DNA of 52,983 nucleotides. It comes from a candidate division WOR-1 bacterium RIFOXYB2_FULL_42_35. GTDB taxonomy: Bacteria; Margulisbacteria; WOR-1; O2-12-FULL-45-9. The translations under genes and the position numbers were made by a program. Below are positions 1 to 8,971 of this stretch, one piece after another (within the stretch, counting starts at the first letter, position 1; each line of letters begins with the position of its first letter). The stretch is from NCBI GenBank assembly GCA_001771545.1, contig MEUC01000018.1:1-52983 (forward strand), written 5' to 3'. The notes under the pieces were generated by a model. That model worked only from the letters and a program-made list of their open reading frames with translations, was not told where the DNA came from and did no database searches.

Positions 1-34
1 TTGTTCATAAGCCAAATAATGACATCTTTTACCG

Positions 35-80
35 TTTCAGGGACATTTCGCGCTGGAAACGCCCCTTATTTCAGGGACAT
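35..80. repeat. Two copies of a 12-bp motif at the left edge
   Basis: TTTCAGGGACAT occurs at 35-46 and again at 69-80, and GACATCTT occurs at 21-28 and 76-83. Repeated short motifs of this sort are often found at the ends of insertion sequences. A minus-strand ATG lies at 6-8 and would run out of the window, so a gene (possibly a transposase) could start there, but only two codons are visible and nothing can be said about it. Confidence 0.35.
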
Positions 81-103
81 CTTGCATTGGACAAGACTGC
101 CGG

Positions 104-1226
<1,123 letters not shown>

Positions 1227-1241
1227 GAAGGAAGTTTAATC

Positions 1242-2444
1242 TTGGCTAAGAAAACTGTTGCTGATATTCCGGTCGGGGAACTGAAGGGTAAACGGGTTTT
1301 TGTCCGTTGCGATTTTAATGTTCCTTTAGACGATAAGCAAAATATCACTTCAGATAAACGTATCCAGGCAGCCTTACCCACTATTCAATACTTAATTGAT
1401 AAAGGGGCCAAGCTGGTCTTAGCCTCACATCTTGGTCGACCCAAAGGCGAAGTTAAAGCTGAATTTAGTTTAGCTCCGGTGCAGAAAAAACTCTCCGAAC
1501 TTCTTGGCAAACCTGTGGCCATGGCTCCAGATTGTATTGGTGCGGAAGTTAACAAGCTGGTTTCCGGGTTAAAAGATGGGGAGGTTCTTTTACTGGAGAA
1601 TCTTCGCTTTCACAAAGAGGAAACAAAGAATGATCCTGAATTTGCCAAGCAACTAGCTTCTTTGGCGGAAATATACGTTTCCGATGCTTTTGGTACTGTC
1701 CACCGTGCCCATGCTTCAACTGAAGGCATTGCCCATGATCTGCCGGCTTATGCCGGTTTCTTGATTGAAAAGGAACTTAAATTTCTTGGTGAAGCCTTAA
1801 CTGATCCCAAGAGACCCTTTGTGGCAATTATTGGCGGAGCTAAGGTTTCTGGTAAGCTTGAGGTCTTAAAAAGCCTCCTTGGCAAGGTTGATAAGTTAAT
1901 AGTGGGTGGTGGTATGGCTTATACTTTTTTTAAAGCTCGCGGCACTAAAGTGGGAAACTCTCTTGTTGAGCCTGATTTAATTAAAGATGCCAAAGAAATT
2001 TTAAAAACTGCCATTGATAAGGATGTCCCTTTTCTTTTACCTCTAGATCACGTTGTAGCTGATAAATTTGCTGAAGATGCCAGTGTTCAGGTTGTTCCAC
2101 GAACTACTATTCCTGATGGCTGGCAAGGGATGGATATTGGACCTGACTCAGTTAAAAAATTTGGCAATGCCATTAAAGATGCTAAAACTATTGTTTGGAA
2201 CGGACCAATGGGTGTATTTGAAATGGACAAATTTGCGGTTGGTACCATTGCTATTGCTAAGGCAGTGGCTGAAGCAACTGAGAACGGCGCTGTTTCCATT
2301 ATTGGTGGTGGTGATTCTGCCTCTGCCGTTAAAAAAGCCGGCGTAGCCGACAAAATGTCACATATTTCTACCGGTGGTGGAGCCTCACTCGAATTCCTCG
2401 AAGGTAAAGTTCTTCCTGGTATAGCTTGTTTGCTGGATAAGTAA
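1242..2444 (+). CDS. pgk: Phosphoglycerate kinase
   Basis: Transfers phosphate from 1,3-bisphosphoglycerate to ADP, the first ATP-yielding step of lower glycolysis. The 400-residue protein shows the N-domain motifs RCDFNVP (about residue 22) and HLGRPKGE (about 63), the hinge region [12 protein letters not shown] (about 199) and the nucleotide loop [13 protein letters not shown] (about 354). It starts with TTG, with AAGAAGGAAG seven bases upstream, directly after gap. Its stop codon (2442-2444) is immediately followed by the first base of a tRNA gene, so the mRNA end is probably set by tRNA processing. Confidence 0.97.
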   Translation: MAKKTVADIPVGELKGKRVFVRCDFNVPLDDKQNITSDKRIQAALPTIQYLIDKGAKLVLASHLGRPKGEVKAEFSLAPVQKKLSELLGKPVAMAPDCIGAEVNKLVSGLKDGEVLLLENLRFHKEETKNDPEFAKQLASLAEIYVSDAFGTVHRAHASTEGIAHDLPAYAGFLIEKELKFLGEALTDPKRPFVAIIGGAKVSGKLEVLKSLLGKVDKLIVGGGMAYTFFKARGTKVGNSLVEPDLIKDAKEILKTAIDKDVPFLLPLDHVVADKFAEDASVQVVPRTTIPDGWQGMDIGPDSVKKFGNAIKDAKTIVWNGPMGVFEMDKFAVGTIAIAKAVAEATENGAVSIIGGGDSASAVKKAGVADKMSHISTGGGASLEFLEGKVLPGIACLLDK

Positions 2445-2517
2445 GGGGCTGTAGCTCAGTTGGGAGAGCGCCGCGTTCGCAATGCGGAGGCCGTCGGTTC
2501 GATCCCGATCAGCTCCA
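2445..2517 (+). tRNA. tRNA-Ala, anticodon CGC
   Basis: A complete 73-nt cloverleaf can be drawn: acceptor GGGGCTG with CAGCTCC (one G-T pair), D stem GCTC/GAGC, anticodon stem CCGCG/TGCGG with loop TTCGCAA (anticodon CGC, reading GCG alanine codons), and T stem GTCGG/CCGAT with loop TTCGATC. The discriminator base is A and CCA is not encoded. It begins on the base after the pgk stop codon and must be released from the gap-pgk transcript, as there is no room for its own promoter outside pgk. Confidence 0.95.
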
Positions 2518-2519
2518 TT

Positions 2520-2708
2520 TTATTTAAAGAGATCTACCTCAATCTTAGCCGCTTTGATTTTAGCTTTTTCCAGTGTCTCTCTTAAGCAAGTATCTGCTTG
2601 GTTAGTATCAAAATCAACCACATCAATAGCGTGAATAATTGTCTGAATCTCCGCTTTAGATGGATCTTGATCAAGAATAATACCAATCTTTGATTTTTCT
2701 GTAGTCAT
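2520..2708 (-). CDS. Small protein of unknown function
   Basis: A 62-residue, charged protein that I do not recognise. It has no signal peptide or membrane segment and ends in a lysine-rich amphipathic stretch. AGAGG lies six bases before the ATG, supporting translation. It follows gpmI on the same strand after 55 bp, so it may be the second gene of that transcript; the interval holds a small inverted repeat, GTTATC/GATAAC, at 2726-2739. Its stop lies two bases from the 3' end of the convergent tRNA. It could still be a spurious frame, though the ribosome site and position favour a gene. Confidence 0.55.
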   Translation of the reverse strand: MTTEKSKIGIILDQDPSKAEIQTIIHAIDVVDFDTNQADTCLRETLEKAKIKAAKIEVDLFK

Positions 2709-2763
2709 TGTGAACCTCTACTATTGTTATCGGGATAACTAGAGCAAAACTTGTGTGGAATAA

Positions 2764-4395
2764 TTAAGTCAGTAGAGAATTGGCAGACATAGCCTGAGGT
2801 TTGTCTAAGCCCATCAAATCAAGCACAGTCACCCCAATATCCGGAATAATACCAGTTTCTTTTAGTTTAACATCTTTGCCAATGACCCAGAAAGGGACAG
2901 GGTTAAGGGAATGCTGGGTACTGGCAACCATTTTGCCACCTTTTTTTAGCTTCATCTCATCACAATTCCCATGATCAGCCGTAATAATAAATATCCCGCC
3001 TTTGTTGACCCAGGCAGGCACAATCCTGCTTAAACATTCAGAAAGCACTGCTACAGCCTGTGTAGCAGCCTCTAAATTGCCAGTGTGGCCAACCATGTCG
3101 CCGTTTTGGTAGTTATGAACAATTAACGAGTACTTGCCGGATTCGATTGCTTCTAAAGAGTAGTCGGTTTCCAAATAAGCAGTCATTTCCGGGACCCAGT
3201 CATAATGTTTACCTTCTTCGGTTCGTTCTTTTAACTTCATATCTTGGGCCAGATGTCGATCTTCCCCAGGAAATGGGGTAGGTCGACGACCGGAAAACCA
3301 GCCGGTTACATGGGCATATTTCTCTGGGCCAGCTAAACGTAATTGTTTTAACCCTGCTCTGGAAACAATTTCTCCCACAGTTTCCGGGATCTCTTTTTCC
3401 GGAAAAGCACACAAAGCCCTAATGCCAGGATAGTATTCGGTCATGGCCACAAAGACTAAGCCTTTAATTTTGTTTTGTAATTCCTCAATCTGGCCGTAGG
3501 TAGAGTCGCTGATATCCTTAGTCCCTTTTTTGTAGTTGAAGAACTTTTTGTCTTGTTCACAAAATGCAGTTGCAAGTTGGATTGTCCGATCCTGCCTGAA
3601 GTTAAAGAAGATCACCGAGTCCTCAGGATTCATACCATTATAATCCCCTATAATAGTAGGCCTGATAAACTCATCTGTTTCGTTGCGTAAGTAGGATTCC
3701 TCAATAGCCTGGTGGGCTGTCTCAACTTTGTGCTCACCTTGGCCGCTTACTAAGGTCTTCATGGCTATTAAGATCTTATCCCAAGCAGTATCGCGATCCA
3801 TGGCAATTTCTCTGCCCATGATCGATTTTATTTTAGCTCTTTCTGTCAAACCAAGCTCGGTGATCTTATCTTCCAGCATTTTTAAGTAGATTTCACCGGC
3901 AGCCTTAGGATTGGTATCACGACCATCTGTGAAAAGATGGATAGCAATACTTTTAATTTCAGCTTGTTTAGCTAATTCCATTAAAGCAAACAAATGTTTA
4001 ATTTCTCCATGAACAGTGCCACCATGACCTTGCAGAATCCCCATTAGATGTAGAGTAGAATTGTTTTTCTGAGAGTTTTTAATGGCTGCTAAGAGGGCTG
4101 CATTGTTAAAAAAACTTTTATCTTGAATAGCGACATTGATTCTTTCAATCGATTGATAAACCACTCGACCGGCCCCCATGTTGAGATGATTAACTTCGGA
4201 ATTACCCATCGTCCCCTTAGGTAAACCAACAGCCAAACCGGACGCATCTAGCTTTGCCAAGCTGTGCTGCTCAAAAAGTTGCTTAAAAAATGGGGCCTGC
4301 CCCTGCTCAATAGCGTTGTAAATAGCATTTTTCTCGGCTTTTTCGCCCAAAGCAAAACCATCTAAGATACAAAGATAAACAGGGGTATATTTCAT
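2764..4395 (-). CDS. gpmI: 2,3-bisphosphoglycerate-independent phosphoglycerate mutase
   Basis: Interconverts 3- and 2-phosphoglycerate through a phosphoserine in a metal-dependent, alkaline-phosphatase-like fold. The 543-residue protein carries the N-terminal metal motif ILDGFALGEK, the catalytic serine in GNSEVNH (the usual form is GNSEVGH), TDGRDTNP, NFRQDR, EKYAHVTGWFSG, PFPGEDR, and the C-terminal metal motif TADHGNCDEM. Several of these deviate a little from the common form, so it is a divergent member. It is transcribed away from secG; a TATAAT box ends only seven bases before the ATG and no ribosome site exists, suggesting a leaderless mRNA. Confidence 0.94.
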   Translation of the reverse strand: MKYTPVYLCILDGFALGEKAEKNAIYNAIEQGQAPFFKQLFEQHSLAKLDASGLAVGLPKGTMGNSEVNHLNMGAGRVVYQSIERINVAIQDKSFFNNAALLAAIKNSQKNNSTLHLMGILQGHGGTVHGEIKHLFALMELAKQAEIKSIAIHLFTDGRDTNPKAAGEIYLKMLEDKITELGLTERAKIKSIMGREIAMDRDTAWDKILIAMKTLVSGQGEHKVETAHQAIEESYLRNETDEFIRPTIIGDYNGMNPEDSVIFFNFRQDRTIQLATAFCEQDKKFFNYKKGTKDISDSTYGQIEELQNKIKGLVFVAMTEYYPGIRALCAFPEKEIPETVGEIVSRAGLKQLRLAGPEKYAHVTGWFSGRRPTPFPGEDRHLAQDMKLKERTEEGKHYDWVPEMTAYLETDYSLEAIESGKYSLIVHNYQNGDMVGHTGNLEAATQAVAVLSECLSRIVPAWVNKGGIFIITADHGNCDEMKLKKGGKMVASTQHSLNPVPFWVIGKDVKLKETGIIPDIGVTVLDLMGLDKPQAMSANSLLT

Positions 4396-4402
4396 AATGT
4401 TA

Positions 4403-4430
4403 ATTATACAATAATAATTTGTTAAAACAA
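4403..4430 (-). promoter_or_regulatory. gpmI promoter, leaderless type
   Basis: On the minus strand TTGTTT (4430-4425), a 16-bp spacer and TATAAT (4408-4403) are followed by seven bases and the gpmI ATG. The expected start of transcription falls on or one base before the start codon. Confidence 0.65.
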
Positions 4431-4443
4431 GTTGTTAAAACAA
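4418..4443. repeat. Tandem palindromic 13-mers between gpmI and secG
   Basis: The core TTGTTAAAACAA, itself an inverted repeat (TTGTT/AACAA), occurs twice 13 bp apart. It covers the gpmI -35 box and abuts the secG -35 box, so it could be a shared operator, but no regulator is identified. Confidence 0.4.
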
Positions 4444-4444
4444 G

Positions 4445-4473
4445 TTGACAAAATAAAACTCATACTATAGAAT
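4445..4473 (+). promoter_or_regulatory. secG promoter, leaderless type
   Basis: A consensus TTGACA (4445-4450), 17-bp spacer and TAGAAT (4468-4473). Transcription would begin at about 4480-4482, the position of the secG ATG, and no purine-rich ribosome site precedes the gene. Confidence 0.7.
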
Positions 4474-4481
4474 TTGAGCAA

Positions 4482-4700
4482 ATGAAAGGTTTATTGTTAC
4501 TGCTACAATTTGTTGTAGCGATTGTTCTCATTGTTGCTGTGTTACTTCATTCAGCAAAAGGCGAAGGACTTGGTGGTATTGGTGGTTCTGCAAAACTGTT
4601 TGGCACACCCAAGGGAATGGAACAAGGCTTGGATAAGATTACCTGGGGTTGTGCTATTTTTTTTCTGGGAATTTCCATTGTGCTTGCTATTTTGAAATAA
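4482..4700 (+). CDS. secG: Preprotein translocase subunit SecG
   Basis: Small inner-membrane partner of SecY/SecE that helps SecA-driven protein export. The 72-residue protein has the family layout: a first membrane helix (about 3-22), a glycine-rich cytoplasmic loop EGLGGIGGSAKLFG, and a second helix (about 53-71). There is no Shine-Dalgarno sequence and the -10 box of the upstream promoter ends eight bases before the ATG. The next gene follows after 15 bp with its own good ribosome site, so the two are probably co-transcribed. Confidence 0.9.
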   Translation: MKGLLLLLQFVVAIVLIVAVLLHSAKGEGLGGIGGSAKLFGTPKGMEQGLDKITWGCAIFFLGISIVLAILK

Positions 4701-4715
4701 GAGGGGAGGCAAGAT

Positions 4716-5336
4716 ATGGATTATGTGATTTATTTGGCTTTGAACCTGTTGCTGGCTTTGGTTGTTATCTTGCTGGGTTTCCTCGTTGCTAAAGCTTTAG
4801 AGATCCTCACCGCTTTTGTTGTCAAAACAATTCAACTTGATACTGTTGCTCAAAAACTGGGTTTTAATAAACTTCTGGAAAAGGCTGATATCAAAAAACC
4901 TCTTTCTGAGCTTTTGGGTAATTTAGTCTACTGGTTGGTTATTTTTATCTTGATTACTTCTCTGGGAACATTTTTTGGTTTGGCTGTGGAAATGATTCTC
5001 TTAAAGATCTTCAGTTATATGGCTGTTGTGCTACTCGCTGCTTTGGTTCTTGGTGTAGGCCTGTTCTTTGCCGCTTTAATTTCTGGTATTAGCCGGGTGG
5101 TTATGGTTAATCTGGGGATTGCCGGTGCCAAGACAGCTTCACGCTTTATCTATTATATAGTAATAGTTTTCACTTTCCTGGCAGCCTTGGCAGAGTTGGG
5201 GATCAATACCAAGGTCTTTGCCGATAAGATGGAAGTCTTTATCGGAGCTTTTGGTTTGGCGGCGGCGATTGCCTTTGGTTTGGGTTGCAAGGACATGGCG
5301 GCTGACTTTATCCATGATTTGTTTAGGGGAAAATAA
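4716..5336 (+). CDS. Membrane protein with mechanosensitive-channel-type TM helices
   Basis: A 206-residue integral membrane protein with four or more hydrophobic helices (about 4-30, 68-95, 98-128, 140-165) and a final glycine/alanine-rich segment AFGLAAAIAFGLGCKDMA. This last stretch resembles the pore-lining helix of small mechanosensitive channels and the conserved TM-helix repeat family (Pfam TM_helix), which lack the large cytoplasmic MscS domain. GAGGGGAGG sits eight bases before the ATG. It lies between secG and a beta-barrel gene. A role in osmotic relief is inference; there is no beta domain to prove channel function. Confidence 0.7.
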   Translation: MDYVIYLALNLLLALVVILLGFLVAKALEILTAFVVKTIQLDTVAQKLGFNKLLEKADIKKPLSELLGNLVYWLVIFILITSLGTFFGLAVEMILLKIFSYMAVVLLAALVLGVGLFFAALISGISRVVMVNLGIAGAKTASRFIYYIVIVFTFLAALAELGINTKVFADKMEVFIGAFGLAAAIAFGLGCKDMAADFIHDLFRGK

Positions 5337-5359
5337 ATTCCCCTAGCATTCGAATGCTA
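5324..5359 (+). other. Two overlapping hairpins after the membrane protein gene
   Basis: TAGGGGAA (5324-5331) pairs with TTCCCCTA (5338-5345) around the stop codon, and TAGCATTC/GAATGCTA (5344-5359) is a perfect palindrome overlapping it by two bases. There is no T-run, so these look like mutually exclusive folds or an RNA-processing site ahead of the next gene rather than a standard terminator. Confidence 0.45.
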
Positions 5360-5383
5360 AAATTGAAAGGAGGTGAAATATAA

Positions 5384-5893
5384 ATGAAGAAAATTTTCGT
5401 AGCTTTATTAATTGGTGTTTTCGCTATTGCTGTTGCTGCTAGTGCAGGCACAGCCGGAAAGATCGGTGTTGGTATCGATACTGCTGGAGGAAACTTGGGT
5501 GTTGCTAACGCACAATCTCTAGTTGTAAGATACAATTTCACTGATATGATTTCCGCTGGCTTAGGTCTTAACTATAATAGTTATACCTCTGGTGCTACAA
5601 CAACTAGCCAATTAGGTTACTCTCTACGAGTAAACTATGCGTTGCCAGTTGTTGGTGCTGCTATGCCTTTCGTAGGTTTGCAGTATTCATCTGATGGCGC
5701 TACCGCTGCAACAACGATTCTTTCACTTGTGCTTGGTGCAGAAGTTGAAATTAATAATGTTGTTATCGGTGCTGGTTTAATTCCTTATTCATCTACTTCA
5801 GCTAGTGGTGCAACAACTAGCGGGTACTCAACAGGTACTATGAACACATCTGGCAGAGCCGGATTCATCAGTGCAGGTTTTTACTTGAACTAG
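5384..5893 (+). CDS. Secreted, probable outer-membrane beta-barrel protein
   Basis: A 169-residue protein with a signal peptide (MKK, hydrophobic to about residue 18, cleavage near AASAG). The mature part is rich in Gly, Ala, Ser and Thr, with alternating patterns such as SLVVRYNFTDMISAGLGLNY and GYSLRVNYALPVV typical of amphipathic beta strands, and ends in FYLN. That points to a small porin-like or OmpX/OmpW-like barrel, though no specific family is recognised. The ribosome site AAAGGAGGTGA is a full match to the anti-SD, so the protein is probably abundant. It is followed by a strong terminator and, 213 bp on, by a similar gene. Confidence 0.7.
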   Translation: MKKIFVALLIGVFAIAVAASAGTAGKIGVGIDTAGGNLGVANAQSLVVRYNFTDMISAGLGLNYNSYTSGATTTSQLGYSLRVNYALPVVGAAMPFVGLQYSSDGATAATTILSLVLGAEVEINNVVIGAGLIPYSSTSASGATTSGYSTGTMNTSGRAGFISAGFYLN

Positions 5894-5910
5894 TTTTGTT
5901 TCGCTTCTGT

Positions 5911-5946
5911 AAACCCTCTCCGACGCAAGTCGGAGGGGGTTTTTTT
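5911..5946 (+). terminator. Rho-independent terminator
   Basis: An 11-bp stem, CCCTCTCCGAC (5914-5924) with GTCGGAGGGGG (5929-5939), closes a GCAA tetraloop and is followed by seven T. It ends the secG to beta-barrel transcript. Confidence 0.92.
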
Positions 5947-5954
5947 ATGGATCA

Positions 5955-6044
5955 CGCGTAGCAGAGCCTCCCTGCCTGCCGGCAGGCACGGTTAGGCTCT
6001 GTTGCTTTCGTTTAGATGGTGACCCTAAGAGGGTCACCTACGCG
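5955..6044. repeat. Inverted-repeat element folding as a three-way junction
   Basis: Outer arms CGCGTAG (5955-5961) and CTACGCG (6038-6044) pair perfectly. Inside are a long hairpin, CAGAGCCT (5962-5969) with AGGCTCTG (5994-6001), topped by the palindrome GCCTGCCGGCAGGC (5974-5987), and a second hairpin, GGTGACCCT (6018-6026) with AGGGTCACC (6030-6038). It lies between a terminator and the promoter of the next gene and is more GC-rich than its surroundings. It could be a REP/MITE-like element or a structured RNA. Confidence 0.7.
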
Positions 6045-6073
6045 GACTAAATAAGACTTTTTCAGTAGTCTCA

Positions 6074-6082
6074 TGTTATAAT
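6074..6082 (+). promoter_or_regulatory. Extended -10 promoter of the second beta-barrel gene
   Basis: TGT followed by TATAAT (6077-6082) is an extended -10 box; no good -35 is seen. The leader would be about 18 nt with AAAGGGGGTGA just before the ATG at 6107. Confidence 0.65.
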
Positions 6083-6106
6083 AATAAAAATAAAGGGGGT
6101 GAAAAA

Positions 6107-6586
6107 ATGAAAAAAGTTTTATTAGTTGTTTTGGCTTTAGCGGTGATTTTTTCTGTCAGTGCACAGGCAATGATTATTGGTGTTGAGGGGACCTCTCCTT
6201 ACATGAGATTTAATCTCAGTAATGATCAGGCTATTGATGTTGGTGCCACTTATGATTCCAATAATAATGCTGCAACCACTGACCTGCAGATTTGGGCTCG
6301 GATTAACAATAAGATCGCTAACTTTGGCGGCATCAGCACTAGCTGGGGTGCAACCCTTTCACTGCGTTCAGATACCGGGTTTACAGCAGCTGGGGCAACC
6401 ACAACCGTTGGCTTAGCTGGTCTAGTTTCTGCCTCTTATGAGATTATCAAAAATGTAGCTTTGTATGCCAATATTAACTTGGTAACTTTGCAAATGATGA
6501 GTGGTGCAACCACTGGTACAAGTTTTGATTTCTTAACCGCCAATAACAATGTTTATTCTGGCGCCAGGATTTATTTACCGTACTAA
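6107..6586 (+). CDS. Secreted, probable outer-membrane beta-barrel protein
   Basis: A 159-residue protein with a clear signal peptide (MKK, hydrophobic core, cleavage near SAQA at about residue 21). The mature part has alternating strand-like segments (YMRFNLSNDQAIDVGATY, TDLQIWARINN, ATLSLRSD, VALYANINLVTL) and ends ARIYLPY, with an aromatic last residue as in many outer-membrane barrels. It resembles the gene at 5384 in size, signal and composition but is not a near copy. It has a strong ribosome site, its own promoter and its own terminator, so it is a single-gene unit. The exact function is unknown. Confidence 0.65.
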   Translation: MKKVLLVVLALAVIFSVSAQAMIIGVEGTSPYMRFNLSNDQAIDVGATYDSNNNAATTDLQIWARINNKIANFGGISTSWGATLSLRSDTGFTAAGATTTVGLAGLVSASYEIIKNVALYANINLVTLQMMSGATTGTSFDFLTANNNVYSGARIYLPY

Positions 6587-6608
6587 TTATAAATAAGATT
6601 CCTATTGG

Positions 6609-6640
6609 AATACCCCACACTTAAGTGTGGGGTATTTCTT
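6609..6640 (+). terminator. Palindromic terminator
   Basis: A 28-bp perfect palindrome at 6609-6636 with arms AATACCCCACACTT and AAGTGTGGGGTATT, followed by TTTCTTTT. It can act in either orientation and ends the beta-barrel gene. A related sequence (CCCACATT/AATGTGGG) occurs at 24122. Confidence 0.85.
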
Positions 6641-6674
6641 TTATCCAGACCAACTTCCTGCTCAGCAATGATTA

Positions 6675-6683
6675 TGTTAAAAT
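6675..6683 (+). promoter_or_regulatory. Candidate extended -10 of the mur cluster
   Basis: TGT then TAAAAT (6678-6683) lies nine bases before the mraY ATG, with no ribosome site between. The -35 region (TTCCTG, 6655-6660) is weak. This fits the short-leader pattern seen before other genes in the window. Confidence 0.5.
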
Positions 6684-6692
6684 AGTTGTCTG

Positions 6693-7613
6693 ATGGGTCA
6701 TATATTGTTATTTTTAAGTGCGGCTTTTTTTTCATTGCTAATAACTTTTCCCGTTCTTTGGGGAGCAAGTTACTTCAAATTTAAGCAGTCAATTAGAGCA
6801 GAGGGTCCTCAATCTCATCAGAGTAAAAGCGGTACTCCAACGATGGGTGGAATTGGCTTTGTTTTAACAGTCTTTATCTTTGTACTAATCTTTATTGATC
6901 TTGAATTGAAACCACAATATTTAGCGGTTCTACTATTAACCCTGGGTTATGCAGGCATTGGTTTTGCCGATGACTGGTTGAAAATCAGCAGAAAGCAGAA
7001 TCTGGGCCTAACTTTTTGGCAAAAAATCATCCTGCAAACTGGCTTTGCGGCTATCTTTGCTGTTTTTCTTTTGGGTTTTAAAGAAAATCAAAGCTTGCTA
7101 AGTCTTCTTTTCTTTTGCCCATTTTCCATTTTCATCATAGTTGGGACTGCTAATGCTACTAATCTCACAGATGGCTTGAATGGTCTTTTGGCCGGTTGTG
7201 CCACGATAGTTTTTTTAGCCCTGGCTATTGTTGCCAATAAATTAGGATTTGTTGAAGCTACGACCTTTAGCCTAATTGTCGCAGGAGCTACAGTTGCTTT
7301 TCTTTACTTTAATTTTCCCAAAGCCAAGCTATTTATGGGAGACGTTGGTTCTTTAGCTCTTGGAGCCGCTTTAGCTGGGCTTGCCATTGTTATCCACAGA
7401 GAATTACTTTTAATTGTAATTGGCGGGGTTTTTGTTCTGGAAGCTTTATCGGTAATTCTTCAGGTTGGTTCATATAAGCTATTCAAGAAGCGAATCTTCA
7501 GAATGAGTCCCTTGCACCATCATTTTGAGTTAATGGTAATTCCGGAAATGTATGTGGTTATTGGTTTTTGGGTAGTGGGGTTGGTTTTTGGGATTGTGGG
7601 GGTGTTTTTATAA
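6693..7613 (+). CDS. mraY: Phospho-N-acetylmuramoyl-pentapeptide transferase
   Basis: Inner-membrane enzyme that moves phospho-MurNAc-pentapeptide from UDP onto undecaprenyl phosphate, making lipid I. The 306-residue protein has about ten hydrophobic segments and the family motifs GTPTMGGIGF (about 48), the catalytic ADDW (about 91), NATNLTDGLNGL (about 154), KLFMGDVGSLALG (about 212) and PLHHHFE near the end. It is slightly shorter than the E. coli form (360), mainly at the N-terminus and in loops. It opens a run of six cell-wall genes in one direction, with murD 26 bp downstream. Confidence 0.96.
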   Translation: MGHILLFLSAAFFSLLITFPVLWGASYFKFKQSIRAEGPQSHQSKSGTPTMGGIGFVLTVFIFVLIFIDLELKPQYLAVLLLTLGYAGIGFADDWLKISRKQNLGLTFWQKIILQTGFAAIFAVFLLGFKENQSLLSLLFFCPFSIFIIVGTANATNLTDGLNGLLAGCATIVFLALAIVANKLGFVEATTFSLIVAGATVAFLYFNFPKAKLFMGDVGSLALGAALAGLAIVIHRELLLIVIGGVFVLEALSVILQVGSYKLFKKRIFRMSPLHHHFELMVIPEMYVVIGFWVVGLVFGIVGVFL

Positions 7614-7639
7614 CCCTCACCCGGCGTAGTGATTTTTGT

Positions 7640-8971
7640 ATGAATATATTTGTTAATAAAAACATAACCATCTTCGGTCTAGGCAAAAGTGGCCTTGCTG
7701 CGGCCAAACGTTTAGTTTCCGTTGGAGCCAAGGTTTTTGCCACTGATGCAAAACCGGCAGAGAAGTTTGATGTTGGAACCATTGAAGAACTGCGGAGCCT
7801 GGGGGTTAAGATTGAGCTGGGCTGTCACAGCTTTAAAACCCTTGATGGGACTGATTTAATCGTAGTCAGCCCGGGGATCCATTTAGATATTCCGGTTTTA
7901 ATCGAAGCACAAAAAAGAAACATCCCGATTATTTCAGAAATAGAGTTGGCATATCAATTTTTGACCAAACCAATAATTGCCGTAACTGGCACTAACGGTA
8001 AAACTACCACAACCACTTTGATTGGAGAATTTCTTAAGGCCGCAGGCAAAAAAATTGCGGTTGGGGGAAATATTGGTAAACCGTTAATAGCAATTGATGA
8101 CACAGATCTTGATTATATAGTTGCGGAAATTAGCAGCTACCAACTTGAGACGATTAAGGATTTTAAGCCCTGGATCAGCTTAATCTTGAATATTCAACCG
8201 GATCATCTTGAAAGACATGGTTCTATGTCCGAATATATTAAGCAGAAAGCGAGGATCTTTTTAAACCAAACAGGTGATGATTATTTGATCTATAACTTGG
8301 ATGATCCACAAGTGGTAGAAATGGTTAAATCAGCCAAAAGCCAACAGATCCCTTTTTCTAAATCTCAAGCTGTAATCATCACCTTAAGGCCGGAAGAGAT
8401 CAAGATTCCAGGGAAACATAACTTGGACAATGCATTGGCAGCAGCACAAGCGGCTTATCTCTGTGGGGTAGAAAGGCAGACAGTGGCCGAGGTGCTAAAA
8501 AGCTTTCCTGGAGTTGAGCATCGCATAGAGTTTACTGCCAACATCAACGGAATTGAATTTTACAATGATTCTAAAGCCACTAACCCGGATTCAACCCTGG
8601 TGGCGTTAGATACTTTTCCAGGGCAAGGGATTATCTTAATTCTTGGTGGCAAGGATAAGGGGACAGAGTTAACGACACTGGCAGAAGCAGTCAAAGATAA
8701 AGTTAAGTTCGTAATCTTAATTGGGGAAGCAACAGAGAGATTTAAACAAGCTCTAGAGAAAACGGGATTTAAAAATATTAAGCTTGCTGATTCACTGCCA
8801 CAAGCTGTTCAAACTTCTTTTAATCTTGGCCAACCAGGAGATGTTATACTGTTATCACCAGCCTGTGCCAGTTTTGATATGTTTGCTAATTATGAAGAAC
8901 GGGGGAGGGTTTTTAAGAAGGAGGTTGAAAAATTAATAATTAAGTTATACATATGCGAAAATCAAAAATAG
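7640..8971 (+). CDS. murD: UDP-N-acetylmuramoylalanine--D-glutamate ligase
   Basis: Cytoplasmic ligase adding D-glutamate to UDP-MurNAc-L-Ala with ATP. The 443-residue protein shows the N-terminal UDP-binding fold (ITIFGLGKSGLAAA), the P-loop GTNGKTTTTTL, the metal/ATP region NIQPDHLERHGSM, HNLDNALAAA, EHRIEFTANINGI, YNDSKATNPDST and the C-terminal SPACASFDMF. The frame is open from 7568 inside mraY, but the ATG at 7640 matches the family N-terminus (MNIFVNKNITIFGLG) and avoids a long overlap. It overlaps ftsW by 19 bp. No good ribosome site is seen, so reinitiation after mraY is likely. Confidence 0.95.
   Translation: MNIFVNKNITIFGLGKSGLAAAKRLVSVGAKVFATDAKPAEKFDVGTIEELRSLGVKIELGCHSFKTLDGTDLIVVSPGIHLDIPVLIEAQKRNIPIISEIELAYQFLTKPIIAVTGTNGKTTTTTLIGEFLKAAGKKIAVGGNIGKPLIAIDDTDLDYIVAEISSYQLETIKDFKPWISLILNIQPDHLERHGSMSEYIKQKARIFLNQTGDDYLIYNLDDPQVVEMVKSAKSQQIPFSKSQAVIITLRPEEIKIPGKHNLDNALAAAQAAYLCGVERQTVAEVLKSFPGVEHRIEFTANINGIEFYNDSKATNPDSTLVALDTFPGQGIILILGGKDKGTELTTLAEAVKDKVKFVILIGEATERFKQALEKTGFKNIKLADSLPQAVQTSFNLGQPGDVILLSPACASFDMFANYEERGRVFKKEVEKLIIKLYICENQK

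Noticed and set aside
7568..7639. Longer N-terminus for MurD
   Set aside because: It would add 24 residues inside mraY with no family match; the ATG at 7640 gives the standard start.
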